This document shows positions 47,108 to 59,354 of a stretch of DNA of 64,000 bases, piece after piece; within the stretch, counting starts at the first letter, position 1, and each line of letters starts with the position of its first letter. A model generated the notes under the pieces. It ran no database searches and was not told where the DNA came from. It worked only from the letters and a program-made list of their open reading frames with translations. Both the position numbers and the translations under genes were made by a program. Origin of the DNA: Glandiceps talaboti (taxonomy: Eukaryota > Hemichordata > Enteropneusta > Spengelidae); the NCBI RefSeq assembly GCF_964340395.1, contig NC_135563.1:8059655-8123654 (forward strand), written 5' to 3'.

Positions 47108-47570
47108 AATCTGATGTAGTGAACTTGGTGCGATTTCTGTATTAACTTCGTACTTTTTATTGTCATTTGTTCTTTTTTGTCCCATGAGTGCCTTGTACCT
47201 ACATCTGACACAATACAATAAGTGTTCTTGTACCAAATCTCGAACTTACGAGTAGCCAACCAGAATCCGTCTTACTTTATAACTCGCCGTTCAAAATTGA
47301 AACAAAGAGAAAAACCAAAGAGTAACAATAACATCATTGTCAAGTTCTTTTCAAACAGAGCGTTCTGAGGTACTGTGCCTGTATGTTTGCGACGCATTGT
47401 GCATTCTCATTGGTTGAGTAAATCCACTCAAGATTTGTACAAGAATTACTGTGGTATTGTGTCAGATGTAGGTAAAGAGACGCTCGCTCACAGAACAAAA
47501 AAGAATATAGGAATGAGCGGTAAATAAAGAAATCGCGCCAAGTTCACTTCATCACATATTAATCAGATTA
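47108..47570. mobile_element. Large foldback element
   Basis: The left arm AATCTGATGTAGTGAACTTGG then GCGATTTCT is inverted at the right end (AGAAATCGCGCCAAGTTCAC, then ATCAGATT). Inner arm words ACCTACATCTGACACAATAC and its complement lie near 47197 and 47458. Arms of roughly 180 bp, no coding potential. Confidence 0.7.
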
Positions 47571-48179
47571 TACCTGACTCTTGATATCCTTTCATACAAG
47601 TTAACAATAACAAACTTACAATAGTATCAAACATTCTCCAAATAAGTCATATTCTCATATTTCCAGCTTTTAAAATTACTTCATAGGTAATCTAGTGCTT
47701 GGAATTGTATAAATGAAAACAGTAGCCTGTAAGATACGCCATGGTGGGGCGCCCTCACACATCAGTCAAGAGAAAGGAGGCCGGTGAGGGCAGAACAGCG
47801 CGATGTATACAGTCTAATGAAAACAGCTGATCTATCAAAGTTTTTATTATTCCATATTTAAACCTAAAGTGAATTTGATTTTATAACTTGACTTTGTCAG
47901 TATAGTTACTGAGTAATGTGCAATCACAGAAATCACTTTCAAATTGATAGACATGTATAATTAATGTGATAAAATTTTAGTGTAATTTTTTGACAAGAAC
48001 CAGGGTAAGCATAACAAGGCATCATTTAAAGGTAGCCATGTCGTGTACTCATCTCATTACATGTAGTGGTCATCTAGCTCTTGACACTATTAAAATGCTT
48101 CAACTTATTTTACTTTTCTGGGTTGTTCCTGCCTCACCTGATAAGCCTTTCGAGTGAAGATACCGGGTGTATTGTCTTG

Positions 48180-48425
48180 TAATGTTTGAGCTACCTATGT
48201 GAGTCCTTATTGGCAAAGTTTGAGCTACCTATGTGAGTCTTTATTAGCAGAGTTTGAGCTACCTATGTGAGACATAACAACCAATGGTTGTGCCACCTAT
48301 GAGGATCTCAAAAAACACAATTTGAGCTACCTATGTGAGTCCTTACTAGCAGAGTTTGAGCTACCTACACCAGTCCTTACTAGCAGAGTTTGAGCTACCT
48401 AGTCCTTACTGGCAGAGTTTTAATT
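48180..48425. repeat. 34-bp minisatellite, about 7 copies
   Basis: GTTTGAGCTACCTATGTGAG recurs with CCTTACTAGCAGA between units. Period about 34 bp with several indels. Confidence 0.85.
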
Positions 48426-49037
48426 TATCTATGTATGTCAGTCCTCTAATAGGAATATACTCTGTTATGTTAGTGTAAAGACAGTCATGTATTTCATAAA
48501 CTCAGTCTTAATGGAAACTTAAATAACATACAATTTTTAGATACCAGGTAAATATTAAATACGACTTAATTTGAAATACAGATTTCATGTAAATAATATG
48601 CTGTACAGAATATTTGTGTCCACTTTTTGTTAATATGTGTATTTATTAGATATAGTGTCAGAAGTCTGAAAAAACTCATAACAATGTAATGTTTATGTGC
48701 TCACTCCAAACGGAAAGAAATGTTTTGTAAAAAAAATTTAAAAAAATATGTGCCAATATTGAAATAAAATATGTAAATGACTTTGCCTAGTGTTTGAATT
48801 TTGTGATGTAACATTTCACGCCCCTCTTTAACATCACAGCTGCATGACCTTTGACACTTTACTGCCCCCTTCCCTACACTGTCACAGCTGAGACCTTTGA
48901 CATTTCACTCCCCTCTTGTACAAATCAAGTGTGCCCATGATGTACTAGACTGTCGACAGTCGCTCGCGCCTTTTTTCCCCCTACGTTTTATCTAAACTCC
49001 GATCCGGCACAACACTAGTCTAATCGCAAACTGATAT

Positions 49038-49078
49038 CGAGGGCCGAAGGCCCGAGTGATCGAGGGCCGAAGGCCCTG
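49038..49078. repeat. Pair of GGGCCGAAGGCCC hairpins
   Basis: The string CGAGGGCCGAAGGCCC occurs twice, about 21 bp apart. Each copy can form a 5-bp GC stem with a 3-nt loop. Confidence 0.7.
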
Positions 49079-49740
49079 AGGCAGACCACCTCCATCCCTG
49101 GCTAACGATCTCTCCAGAGTGTCAAAAACACAAACTGCAGCATATAAACATATTCGACTCTTTTGTTATAATTACATTAATTACAATATCGCATGCATGT
49201 TTAATTAGCGTCACTACTGTGATATGCAGGCAATCTACATCACAACAATACATAGCGTTATATACTAATAACTGAGCCATAACAGTAGGGGTCAGTCACT
49301 GCACTTGAAATAGACACATTGTCGGAAAAACTTGTACCCACTAAAATGGAAATTGTAGTTTCATGACATAGACGCCGTATTTGAACAAGATTTAAAAATG
49401 AATCAATAGTTGTAATGAACAAAATTTAATGGCATTATTTAGAGCTTTAATTAATAGTCATTTAAAGGTCGGATATTTACCAACAAATTACCGTTATGTA
49501 ACTGACACACAATAGAACTAAGACATAGCAATTACAGTCCAAATATTAAAGATGGCGTTACAAAAACCTTTCTAAAATATATCTATATTTTTAATTATTT
49601 TTGTGTTGTAGATATCAGTGCCAAACGTTGTTAATACACCGAGTCTTGAATAACTTGCGTTTCAGGAGAATTTATGTTATTTCCTATCAATCGAGTTGTC
49701 CCTCTTTACATCGTATTACAACCTGAACACATACAGGAAC

Positions 49741-49749
49741 ACACACACA

Positions 49750-49806
<57 letters not shown>
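49741..49806. repeat. (AC)n(GA)n microsatellite
   Basis: Short AC run followed by about 26 GA units. Confidence 0.97.
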
Positions 49807-49811
<5 letters not shown>

Positions 49812-50308
49812 CCTATTGGTATACTATAAATCACGTGACCACATTGTTGTCTTTTCTCATAGCCACTTTTTTTTCAGAAACCAATCCATTTTACCACATC
49901 GGTCTTTCAGTTTCACTCACATTGTTACAAATCAAAGTCTTCCTAATTGTAAGGCGAGGCAGAGACTTAGAACGCTGTCATTCTTTGAACAATAAACGTG
50001 ACTCCAATCAATAACAAGCCCATTTGTATTTTAAAAGTATTAGATTAAGTCCATGACAGCTTTTGTAGCAATTAATCTTTAGGATTTCCAATTAAAGTAT
50101 TCTATATGTATACGTAGTTAATGTTCAAGTTCAATTGTAGATAATGTTACATAAAGGGCATAACATTAACTTTGCATTATGATTCTCGACTGCGTCATAA
50201 TAGTTGGGAAATATTGTGTTGACAAAACTGTTTAGCTCATGAAAAGACTTTTTAGATAGATAAATAATATAAACCTTCACAAGGAATTCAAAGTAATCAC
50301 ATCTCAGA

Positions 50309-50372
50309 ATGTCAAGGATGATGAGGAACACAATTGCCTTCATCATCATCATCACCATCTTCTACTTTCAAG
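50309..50372 (+). CDS. Cys-loop receptor exon 1: signal peptide
   Basis: [20 protein letters not shown]: two basic residues then a hydrophobic run, a good signal peptide. Donor GTAAGC at 50373 and phase 1 fit exon 2. No alternative ATG with a signal peptide is visible close by. Confidence 0.75.
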
Positions 50373-52406
50373 GTAAGCATACTCGTTCTTCAATCCGAGC
50401 ATCTCTCATTATCAGGGCCAAAGTACCGAATAAACCATATATATATGTGTGTATCTCTCATTACCTTCTGATGACCGTGATGTCTATTTTGCATCGCTCT
50501 TATGATTTCAAGTCAGAAACTTGAAACAAAACGTGATCTGGTTGTTCATTGCAACAAAATCATTAACAACGTTGCTGCAATTCTATCGCCTGGCTTAATA
50601 GAAATCCTACCAAACAGAGATATCTGTTGAGCCGGACGATAAAATGTAGCAATGTTAGTAAGATTTTTGTTGAGCCGGACAATAAAATGTAGCAAAGTTA
50701 GTAAGATTTTTGTTTGGCAAGGCGATAAAATGAAGCATTATATGTTAGTAAGATTTTTTGTCGAACCAGACGACATTTTGTTTCAGGTTTCCTGATATTA
50801 GTTGTATAACAGTCAACATGTCAAAAAAATGTAACTCATAGCATAGTTTTCAGCCCTAAATTTTGATTCTGAAAGAGTACAGCAGTGCCTCAACTGCAGT
50901 CTACACTACTAAGGCCATTTTACTACAGCCGGTACTGACATTTAGATTGGTCGTCCTTAATTTGTGACAAATTGCGTCCACCCATTCTCAAACCCTGAAC
51001 AAGTGCATAAGACATTGAACAGTTACATCCTAATAAGAGGGTTGACGCAACTTGTCACGGATTGTCATTGTACAAAAAAAGTGAGAGATTTCTTTTTACT
51101 CTTTTTAAAATGCAGATGTTACGTATGCTTCGTCCATGGAAAAACAATTGCAACACCAGTTATTTGCAGACTATAGTGCACACGTTAGACCAGTGAAAAA
51201 CTTTTCAGACGTACTAATGATAGGGTTTTCCTTTTCTCTCGTCGCGCTTATGGATGTGGTAAGTATTTTGCATAATCAGAACGTAAAAGTTATTGGAAAT
51301 TATAATCTGTCTATGTGGAGTCGGGTAATTTCATAACTAGAGCCAAACAATATTTTTTAGGCCTAAGCTGAAGTATTTTACTCAAGTGAAGTCCTTAGAC
51401 ATAAAACCTCAGTTATTTTTTTCTAATAGGACATTTATGGAAACGCATACTTTTCATGACATTACAATTGTCTTCTGGCATTATTAGGACAGTTGACTGT
51501 ATAATAAGGAGTTGCTATGCACGTATGATAAATTACGTCATCGGATATTTCGTAAGTTCAGGTTTGATTTCAGTCAATGCAAGTGATGGTTAAGTGTACA
51601 TCAGCAGTAAGTAGAACACTGTGAATACCTTTTAAAATGTAGAAAAAAGTACACACCAAAAACATATAAACTCAACTTGTGTTCCCTTAATAATTAATAT
51701 TAATTGTTCATTTGTTTGTTTGTTTGTTTGTTTGTTTGTTTGTTCGTTTGTTTGTTTGTTTGTCCGTTTGCTTGTTTGCTTGTTTGTTTGTTTGTTTGTT
51801 TGTTTGTTTCAGGATGAAAAAAACCAGATCGTTACATTAAGGGCTTTAATAAAACATGTAAGTGAATTCTAGTAATCATGCTATTAACTGTTTGACTCGA
51901 ATATCAAAGAAATAACATTGCTATACAATATACAAAGACTAAATTTATGTAAATCTATATTGTCTCAAACCTAAAAATCACAGACTACTATAGAATTTAT
52001 AGAGATCTGAACTAAAACAAAATTTGATAGATTTAAATCTAAAATGTCTTTGATGGTGAGTTTGGTGTTTTAAAAATAGTTTCTTTCATAAATGGAAAAA
52101 ATGCGGAAAAATACCTAGAACATGTGTGTACTGCAGCTGTGTGTACATATGTGTGTGAGTGCATTTATTTGTATATGTGTGTGTGTGTGTGCGTGTGCAT
52201 GCGTATGTATATGTGAATGTGTATTTATGTATGTATATATGTATGTGTGTGTATATATGCATGCATGCATGTATGTATGTATGTATGTATATTTGTATGT
52301 ATGTATGTATGTATGTATGTATGTATGTATGTATATATGTATGTGTGTATGTATGTATGTATGTATGTATGTATGTATGTATGTATGTATGTATGTATGT
52401 ATGTAT

Positions 52407-52438
<32 letters not shown>

Positions 52439-55384
52439 TCGTTTTATAGCATATGATTTGCTAAGACCTACCAAAGTTGGATCCAATAGCACACTTTCTC
52501 CTAAATATTGCTAGACCTGGCATGACTACCAATTACAATGGAATCCAGGAGATTATGACGGTATAGAAGAGGTTGTCATTCCTGAAGAATGGGTGTGGAC
52601 ACCAGATTTGGCTCTTGCTAATAGGTAAGCCAACCATTTCGTTTTCCTTCATTTTGACAAGTTAGCGCCTTCATTAACCGGCCATTTGACAATCAATGCT
52701 TCATTCCCAATATTGCATTATTATGGCCAGATTTCAACAAATCAAACACAACTAAAAAGAAACTTGATTTGGCTTCCCCTTTATTATAATTAATAGCTAT
52801 TTCTACAAGACATGGAAGTTTCTTCAGCCCACAAAAAAGGAAATAGGTCCGAAAAGTGTCTTTTTTTGAAGATCTTTGAACTGTATGTAATGGCAATGTT
52901 TAGCTCCAAAAATGGATACAGGGCAATTCTATTGTGTGCCTACTTCTATCCAAGGGGACTTGAGCACAGGTTTTCTTTGTAATATCAGAATTTGTACCCA
53001 AGGTAGGCGTAACCAGTGTGACTAACATGTGCAAATGAGCGCATCATTCTTACACGAAACTTCCTGCGAAATATAAGCCATACCGCGGTCTGATCATCAA
53101 CAGGTCTGTCGTATATTGGTTTTGTGTTACTGTTAGATGCTATGATACCACAAAATGGCTTGACAAGAGATTGCGACTACAACGGGGGGTTGTCCTAACA
53201 AACAGTGTTCGCTTATTGAGCTTGTGCGACTTTGTGCGATCGTCCCTTAGGTGCCCATACTTACTGTGTGCCATAAATTCTGATGTACGGTGTCCCACAA
53301 GTGACACCACAAACATGAACACACGTTTATTCAAAGCAATAGAGTTTTGTGGGTGTCCCTTGAGGTCAACTGTACTGATGGGTTATGTTGCGATATTGTA
53401 GTGTTCGTAACCTGTAATGTTTATAACACATATTGTGAGAAACACAAAGTACATATTAATCTGTTCATACTCAGAGTAGAACAATTGAGAAGTTAATCAA
53501 CTTATTCCATGAACTACATATGCAGGGGGGGGGTTACTCTGAAGCACAGTCACTTGTGAGCTAATATTCTATTCACGGATGGTCATATTACAATCTAGTG
53601 ACAGTATTAGTTATTCACGAATATTCTAAAAAGTACCATTTGTGATGGTATTTTTGAATATTCGTAAATTTGTGAAACAGTCGATTGCTACAGACATATA
53701 AAAAGTGTCTCATATATTTGATATTGCTCATTAATTAAGTAATCAGTCCCAATTAATTTGTTCATTATTCGTATTCTTGATGCATTGCAGTGCGACTGAT
53801 AACATCATGTTCATATCAAGTTCAAGATCTGTCTCCGTATCTCATAATGGTAGTACCAGGGCCTTTTCACGTATGGTATTGGCCATACCCTGTGTAATGG
53901 ACATCCGACTTTTTCCCTTCGACACCCAAACCTGCTCAGCGTACTTTTCGTTCTGGCAATACACTCACAACTTCGTACAAGCTGAATCACTAACAGACCA
54001 ATCCATCATAAATGGAGCAATTGAAAATTCCGAATGGGCTGTTCTAAATGGCACGATTGATGTGATTGTTATGTACACATATTTTCCAGTAGAGGCGTGG
54101 TCATTGGTTGTCATGACACTGACATTTAAAAGGAAACCATCGTATTACGTCATGAATATAATTATACCTGCTACCTTGATGGCACTGTTAACACTCCTTG
54201 TACACATAATACCGTGCGACTGTGGTGAAAAGATGTCATTCAGCGTCTCTTTATTAATCTCGATGTCTGTCTTCAATTTGATGGTCGGTAATCTTTTGCC
54301 GGCAACCTCAGAGTCTGTTCCATTGCTTGCACAATATTTACTGTTCAACACTGTATTTGTATCGTTTTCCATATGTATGGCTGCCGTTGTCCTCCGTCTT
54401 CACCATCGTCAGAAGGGGAGCTTAGATATGAGTTTCCGGATAAGGAGGATTTTCATCGATATTTTGCCTCCTTTTCTGCTGATAAAGAAATACAAGTCAC
54501 CGGGTATTAATAAATACGACACACAACTCCTGTGCAGCCGCTCGAATGTAACTTCACTTTCATCATCTGTCAATCAAGTGGATATAAGTGATGGAAATGA
54601 TGCTGTGATGGAAGTGCTGGATGAGGCGAATGAGTGTCGCAATGGGAAAAACGAAAATTTCAACTATAGCAGTCATCTCCTGAAAACAAACGCATTACAT
54701 GAAATGCTACAAGACATGAAACATCTTAGAAGGGAGGCAAAACACCAGGAAGTCGATCAATCGGTAAGTGGAGAGATTGTGTAGTAAATTTGATGAAGAC
54801 AATATTCTTACAAGTTTAACTAGGTTTTATAATCGGTACTGTAAGCAGTGGCAATTCATGTTGTGTCTTGATGTCAGTCAGGGGTGTAGATAAGGGCTGG
54901 CAGCCGGAAAATTCAGCCGGCTACTCCATATTATTTTGCCGGCTATATTTTCAGGCAATTGGCGTTTAGACATTCTTGTTTAAACTACCATTCATCTGAT
55001 GTTTGGCATATTCATCAGCCTCCCTCGTGGGTTTTGCCGCCCACTATTTCCACCTGCTTTATTAGCTACCTCCCTGTCAGTAAATTAATATGTAGATCAG
55101 ATTTGGTAAAATTCACGGTCGAAGAATGGACAAGATGTCTTTTTATTTAGTCAAAAAAGAGATTGAACATTGAGTTTGAAAAAAAAACATAAACAAGCTT
55201 AGACGGTTTCATTCCACCACTTTGCTATTTCATAACACTTATTCTTCTCATTATTTTTTTCTTACAGATGTTAGAAGACTGGAAATATGTTGCTATGGTA
55301 ATCGATCGTTTGTGTTTGTGGATTTCTGTGATCGTATTTACTGTCGGTACCATTGCTATGTTCTCACAAGTGTATGCTGATTGA
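50309..55384 (+). CDS. Nicotinic-type Cys-loop receptor subunit (gene span, 6 exons)
   Basis: A ligand-gated ion channel subunit of the nicotinic receptor family at the plasma membrane. Six exons join in phase to 483 codons: signal peptide, ligand-binding domain with Cys-loop (C-x13-[16 protein letters not shown]), M1-M3, a 120-130 residue cytoplasmic loop and M4. The 45-bp and 110-bp exons have the same lengths as in vertebrate nicotinic genes. GEK before M2 predicts cation selectivity. Unusual: loop C has no CC pair (non-alpha type), loop A reads LALANS where LxLYNS is usual, the loop D tryptophan is leucine, and the M2 9' residue is isoleucine rather than leucine. Loop B keeps its tryptophan (FWQY). 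It could be a structural subunit or a receptor for another ligand. Confidence 0.93.
50620..50790. repeat. About 50-bp tandem repeat, 4 units
   Basis: Units share GAGCCGGACGATAAAATGTA and TTAGTAAGATTTTTGT. Similar words occur in the CRAL-TRIO intron near 60900-60960. Confidence 0.75.
51116..51258 (+). CDS. Cys-loop receptor exon 2: N-terminal helix and strand 1
   Basis: Encodes [20 protein letters not shown], then [27 protein letters not shown] is the typical start of a mature nicotinic subunit. Phase 0 exit. Confidence 0.93.
51712..51812 (+). repeat. (TTTG)n microsatellite forming the acceptor's pyrimidine tract
   Basis: About 24 TTTG/TTTG-like units run directly into TTTCAG, the acceptor of the 45-bp exon. 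No other pyrimidine tract is present for about 90 bp upstream of the AG. Confidence 0.9.
51813..51857 (+). CDS. Cys-loop receptor exon 3 (45 bp)
   Basis: Encodes [15 protein letters not shown], matching DEKNQ.LTT..W... of nicotinic subunits. The position normally held by the loop D tryptophan is leucine here. Donor GTAAGT at 51858. Confidence 0.93.
52140..52440. repeat. (GT)n/(ATGT)n compound microsatellite, 300 bp
   Basis: Imperfect TGTG and TATG units. It gives open frames on both strands that encode only repeated Tyr-Val-Cys-Met or Thr-His-Ile strings. It lies 75 bp before the next exon. Confidence 0.97.
52515..52624 (+). CDS. Cys-loop receptor exon 4 (110 bp): loops D and A
   Basis: Encodes [42 protein letters not shown] and W.PD are conserved in the family. 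The loop A tyrosine is alanine. Donor GTAAGC at 52625. Confidence 0.93.
53196..53249. mobile_element. One-armed relative of the 39110-39463 MITE
   Basis: GAGCTTGTGCGACTTTGTGC then GATCGTCCC matches the right end of the 39110-39463 element. The opposite arm is not found. Confidence 0.5.
53791..54763 (+). CDS. Cys-loop receptor exon 5: Cys-loop, M1-M3, cytoplasmic loop
   Basis: A 973-bp exon. It encodes the Cys-loop (LFPFDTQTC), loop B FWQY, loop C YFPVEAW without paired cysteines, M1 ([19 protein letters not shown]), PCDCGEK, M2 ([20 protein letters not shown]), M3 and LRLHHRQK, then an amphipathic [13 protein letters not shown] as in nicotinic subunits. A pair of cysteines around the aspartate just before GEK is unusual. 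Merging what are often several exons suggests intron loss. Confidence 0.95.
55268..55384 (+). CDS. Cys-loop receptor exon 6: M4 and stop
   Basis: Encodes [20 protein letters not shown] and a hydrophobic M4, stop TGA at 55382-55384. [11 protein letters not shown] is nearly invariant in nicotinic subunits. Confidence 0.95.
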   Translation: MLEDWKYVAMVIDRLCLWISVIVFTVGTIAMFSQVYAD

Positions 55385-55499
55385 TAAATTGATGAATTGA
55401 TATAACGAAGATGCATTTTTGCGTACTTATGGGATTTGTTCCGATCGATAACCCCTCGAGAATATGATCACTGCACGATGATATATTCAGGACCCGGGC

Positions 55500-55505
55500 A
55501 ATAAA
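55500..55505 (+). terminator. Poly(A) signal AATAAA
   Basis: Perfect hexamer 116 nt after the receptor stop codon. The most likely 3' end of this transcript. Confidence 0.55.
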
Positions 55506-56063
55506 AACGTTGTCCGCTATATTCAAATTTTAAACTTTGCAATTAAATGTATGGCTTCTAGATTTACTTCGAAATCACAATAGTAATTTGAATGCATGTA
55601 CATATTTGTTTAGGCCAGTCTGCGCCAACTTGTTGACAACACATTTCCGTAGCAATGTTTTTCGTAGAGACGGAAATGTACACTGTACACACCTCATAAT
55701 ACTCTGTATGTTCATCACGGAAGCACTAAGATTCATACACAAGATTTCTTCCACGTTTGACTGAGAGACAGACATGTTTCAAACAAATCACTTGTCCTTT
55801 TTCAATGTCTACCTGGATCTGACAAAATGATCCAAATTTACTGGAGATGTTAAGTAAACTGGTGATGTGAAAAGGAGGTTTGCTTCAATATATGTAAATT
55901 CTGGTGTGAAAGTACTTTGTCAGTTATGTACATCTGACTGTTCACCTTTTGTGATAATGTAACTATATACCTAATGTATGTATCTTATACGTTTACAATG
56001 TATCTTTATCTAGGAACTCAAGCAATCGGTACAAGTTACTGTAGTTATGGATCAGAACTTTTG

Positions 56064-56222
56064 TTAAAGTGGTCATGTGGATGAGGATTGGGTATTTGTT
56101 TTTAATTTATCAAATAATTTTTATCATGGTTTCTTACTTGAAAAGTCAATATGAAACAACATAGACCAGGTCCTTGTTTGTAAGTCAATAAATTGCAAAA
56201 GATTATATGTATAAAATGTTTA
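56064..56222. mobile_element. Left half of the TTAA-ended palindromic MITE
   Basis: Starts TTAAAGTGGTCATGTGGATG and follows the left arm of the 46478-46830 copy, then breaks off before the centre. Confidence 0.65.
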
Positions 56223-56654
56223 TTCAGGGCAGGCTGATGAGCCCTGACTGATGACGTCATTGCAGTCCAAAATGTACCATACCAATAAACATCACAGTCA
56301 GTATTCTGTACTAGTGTGATTCCAAGTACTAGTACAATTTACTTCACAAATGAACTTTAAAAGATCAATCCTAAAAATAGGTTTGACAAAGTTACAGGGC
56401 ACAAATTTAGTGGTCAAAATATCTATGTTATATCCTTTGCTTGTTCATGATTGGCTCAGTAGATGTCTTCACTGAAGTGGAGAGGGTTATTTTTGTGTTT
56501 TCCCTGCATCTGAAGACTACACGGGCTGGACAAACATGCACAAGACCGACGCGGGGGTATTTAAGTGATACGCTCGGTGACCAGAAACAATTATTTTTGC
56601 CGTGTGAAATTGTCTGTTGTACATTGGTTTTATTTCATATTTTCTTTTGATATT

Positions 56655-57065
56655 TAGTTTCAGCGATTCCCCGGGTGAATGACAACAAAAACAATTGAAG
56701 GGGTAGGGGTATTCTAAAAAAAATGAAGATTTTGTAGTGGAAACTCGTTCATATGCCACCCACACAAGTACAAGTGAAAACATCAAAGCTTTAACTTGAA
56801 CACATGCATATTTACATGTATTTCCCATGATGCACTTCAAATAAGGTCACCATGCATTGTACCCGAGACCTTAATATACACTCACTTCACTCTAACGAAT
56901 ATTTGACTCGCAGCACTCTCTATACGTGTAGACATTTTTGACATCGTCCACAGGTACGTCGTTATATGAATATGTGAGATAAACTTCTAACAACCCGAGT
57001 GGTATTTATAAATATAGTTAGTAAGAGTATATACTGAAGTGTATGTGGTAGAACGAATAATATAC
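56655..57065 (+). repeat. Duplicated segment, copy A
   Basis: Matches 59355-59732 in order: TTTCAGCGAT/CCCGGG, ACTCGTTCA, CCCATGATGCACT, CGAGACCT, ATACAC, ACATCGTCCACAG then GTACGTCGTT, and CTGAAGTGTA. About 60-75% alike by eye with indels. It carries a candidate donor (CAG/GTACGT, 56953/56954) equivalent to that in copy B, but no gene follows it. Confidence 0.65.
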
Positions 57066-57196
57066 TCTCTACATTCTGTACATACTCTAGTATGTCAAAG
57101 AATGGATATTTAAATATGTAATTATGTCAAGGTGACCGTTTTCAGACACATTTCGAGTTTAAAAATTCCCCCTTGATAGCGTACCACAATGCATCC

Positions 57197-57197
<1 letters not shown>

Positions 57198-57251
<54 letters not shown>

Positions 57252-57535
57252 ATGTATGTATGTATGTATGTATGTATGTATGTATGTATGTATGTATGTA
57301 TGTATGTATGTATATTTGCATATGAGTGTGTACATTTGTGTTGTGTTGTGTTGTGTTGGGTTGTGTTGTGTTGTGTTGTGTTGTGTTGTGTTGTGTTGTG
57401 TTGTGTTGTGTTGTGTTGTGTCGTGTCGTGTCGTGTCGTGTCGTGTCGTGTCGTGTCGGTGTCGTTGTGTTGTGTTGTGTTGTGTTGTGTTGTGTTGTGT
57501 TGTGTTGTGTTGTGTTGTGTTGTGTTGTGTGTGCT
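57198..57535. repeat. Compound microsatellite: (CTGT)n (ATGT)n (TTGTG)n (TCGTG)n (TTGTG)n
   Basis: About 13 CTGT units, about 16 GTAT units, then pentamers; a block of seven to eight TCGTG units sits inside the TTGTG array. Long open frames on both strands here are repeat artefacts. Confidence 0.97.
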
Positions 57536-57746
57536 CGTACACGAGCGCTAGAATACACTCATGACATACATTTTTCCTACAGTTAAAGGCCTCATGTAAA
57601 ACGTTTGCAGTACAAATAGGAAATTTTATTTGATATTCTTTGTGTCCTATAAGCCAAAGGGCTGTATGTGGCTTTTTGTTGTAAATTTTATTTAAATACT
57701 GTATAATTTCATTTCTTAAGTCCAGATAGGGCACATTAATAAACAA

Positions 57747-58004
57747 TAACATAACATAACATAACATAACATAACATAACATAACATAACATAACATAAC
57801 ATAACATAACATAACATAACATAACATAACATAACAACACATAACAACACATAACATAACATAACAACACATAACATAACAACACATAACAACACATAAC
57901 ATAACATAACAACACATAACATAACATAACATAACATAACATAACATAACATAACATAACATAACATAACATAACGTAATATAACATAACATAACATAAC
58001 ATAA
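57747..58004. repeat. (ATAAC)n pentanucleotide microsatellite
   Basis: About 50 units, with interspersed AACAC variants in the middle third (57836-57915) and one GTAAT interruption near 57975. Confidence 0.97.
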
Positions 58005-58187
58005 CAAGGGCAATGAATGTGAAACACGTTTACTTTATTTCCTGGCGTGGCGTACCCCTTTCACATTAGACTATTTGTTGTACACAGTCGACAGTCCATT
58101 CTTTTCTTGTCTTATTCATAGTTTCAACAACTATTATGTTTAGTAAGTAAATAAATGTATAAATAGATAAATAAAAAGATGAATAGC

Positions 58188-58527
<340 letters not shown>

Positions 58528-59354
58528 TATAGAAATATTTATAGAAAATGGTGACGAATACGAAGATTTACACAGACAAGTTCCATCCTCGATCCTCCCT
58601 AGTGGCCTAGAGGGTCAGATACCTGACTATGACAACACAGAATGGGTGAATAAAACACTCGCAACAGAAGAAGAATTCATTTACAATGAACAATTCGGTT
58701 TTATTAAATCTAAAAAGAAATATGGTTTCAGAGAAATAAAGAAGCTGGAACAAAATAAATGACAGGGTGTTTACAGTAACTATTGTATATGGCATGGTGA
58801 CAACTGATGACACTCGTGATGTCACACACCGTAGCTGAAGACATATCCATAGTTGATGAAATGCACTCGTGATTTTCACACACAACTCAAGACATGTCCA
58901 TACCATATAGTGGATGAAATGCACTCGTGATTTTCACACAAAACCGAAGACATTTCCATAGTTGATGAAATGCACGCATTATGCACTATTACTTAATCGA
59001 TACATTATCGGTTTGTTTTGTTACGTTATCGGGTTGGTACGTTATCGGGCTGTTACGTATTTGGGTTGGTGTGTGTAAAACAGGCCTACAAAGGGCCAGA
59101 AATCCTGCCTAATGAGTAGTACTGCTTATTCGTTTAATTTATAACTTTTGTGTTGTTTGTTCATCATGATAATGTTTATATATCTATACCACAGGTGTTC
59201 GTTAAGTTGCCATAATACAGAGAGATGCACTCATGTGAGATTGTCAGGACGATTCTGTCAAAAATGCTGCGTTTTATAACTTCGTGCATATATTTGTTGT
59301 ATTTTAATTATTAGATTGTTTGCACTGTGGTCTTGTTTCATCTTTTCTTTTACC

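Larger units (their letters stand above)
43756..48780 (+). other. Probable attractin 3' UTR and intergenic DNA
   Basis: No open frame of interest. Candidate poly(A) signals AATAAA occur at 45338-45343 and 48763-48768. The stretch contains tandem repeats (43985-44395, 44640-44990, 48180-48425), a full MITE (46478-46830) and a large foldback (47108-47570). Where the transcript ends cannot be decided from sequence. Confidence 0.45.
48781..50308. other. Intergenic region upstream of the receptor gene
   Basis: Contains two GGGCCGAAGGCCC hairpins (49038-49078), a dinucleotide run (49741-49806) and no recognised promoter element. Confidence 0.5.

Noticed and set aside
52115-52514. Long open frames on both strands (125-130 residues) rich in Tyr-Val-Cys-Met or Thr-His
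   Set aside because: They are translations of the GT/ATGT microsatellite; all frames are open because the repeat lacks stops. No non-repeat homology.
57142-58027. Open frames up to 284 residues, minus strand
   Set aside because: Pentanucleotide and tetranucleotide arrays read through; composition is only Cys-Tyr-Val-Met or Thr-Gln-His-Asn.
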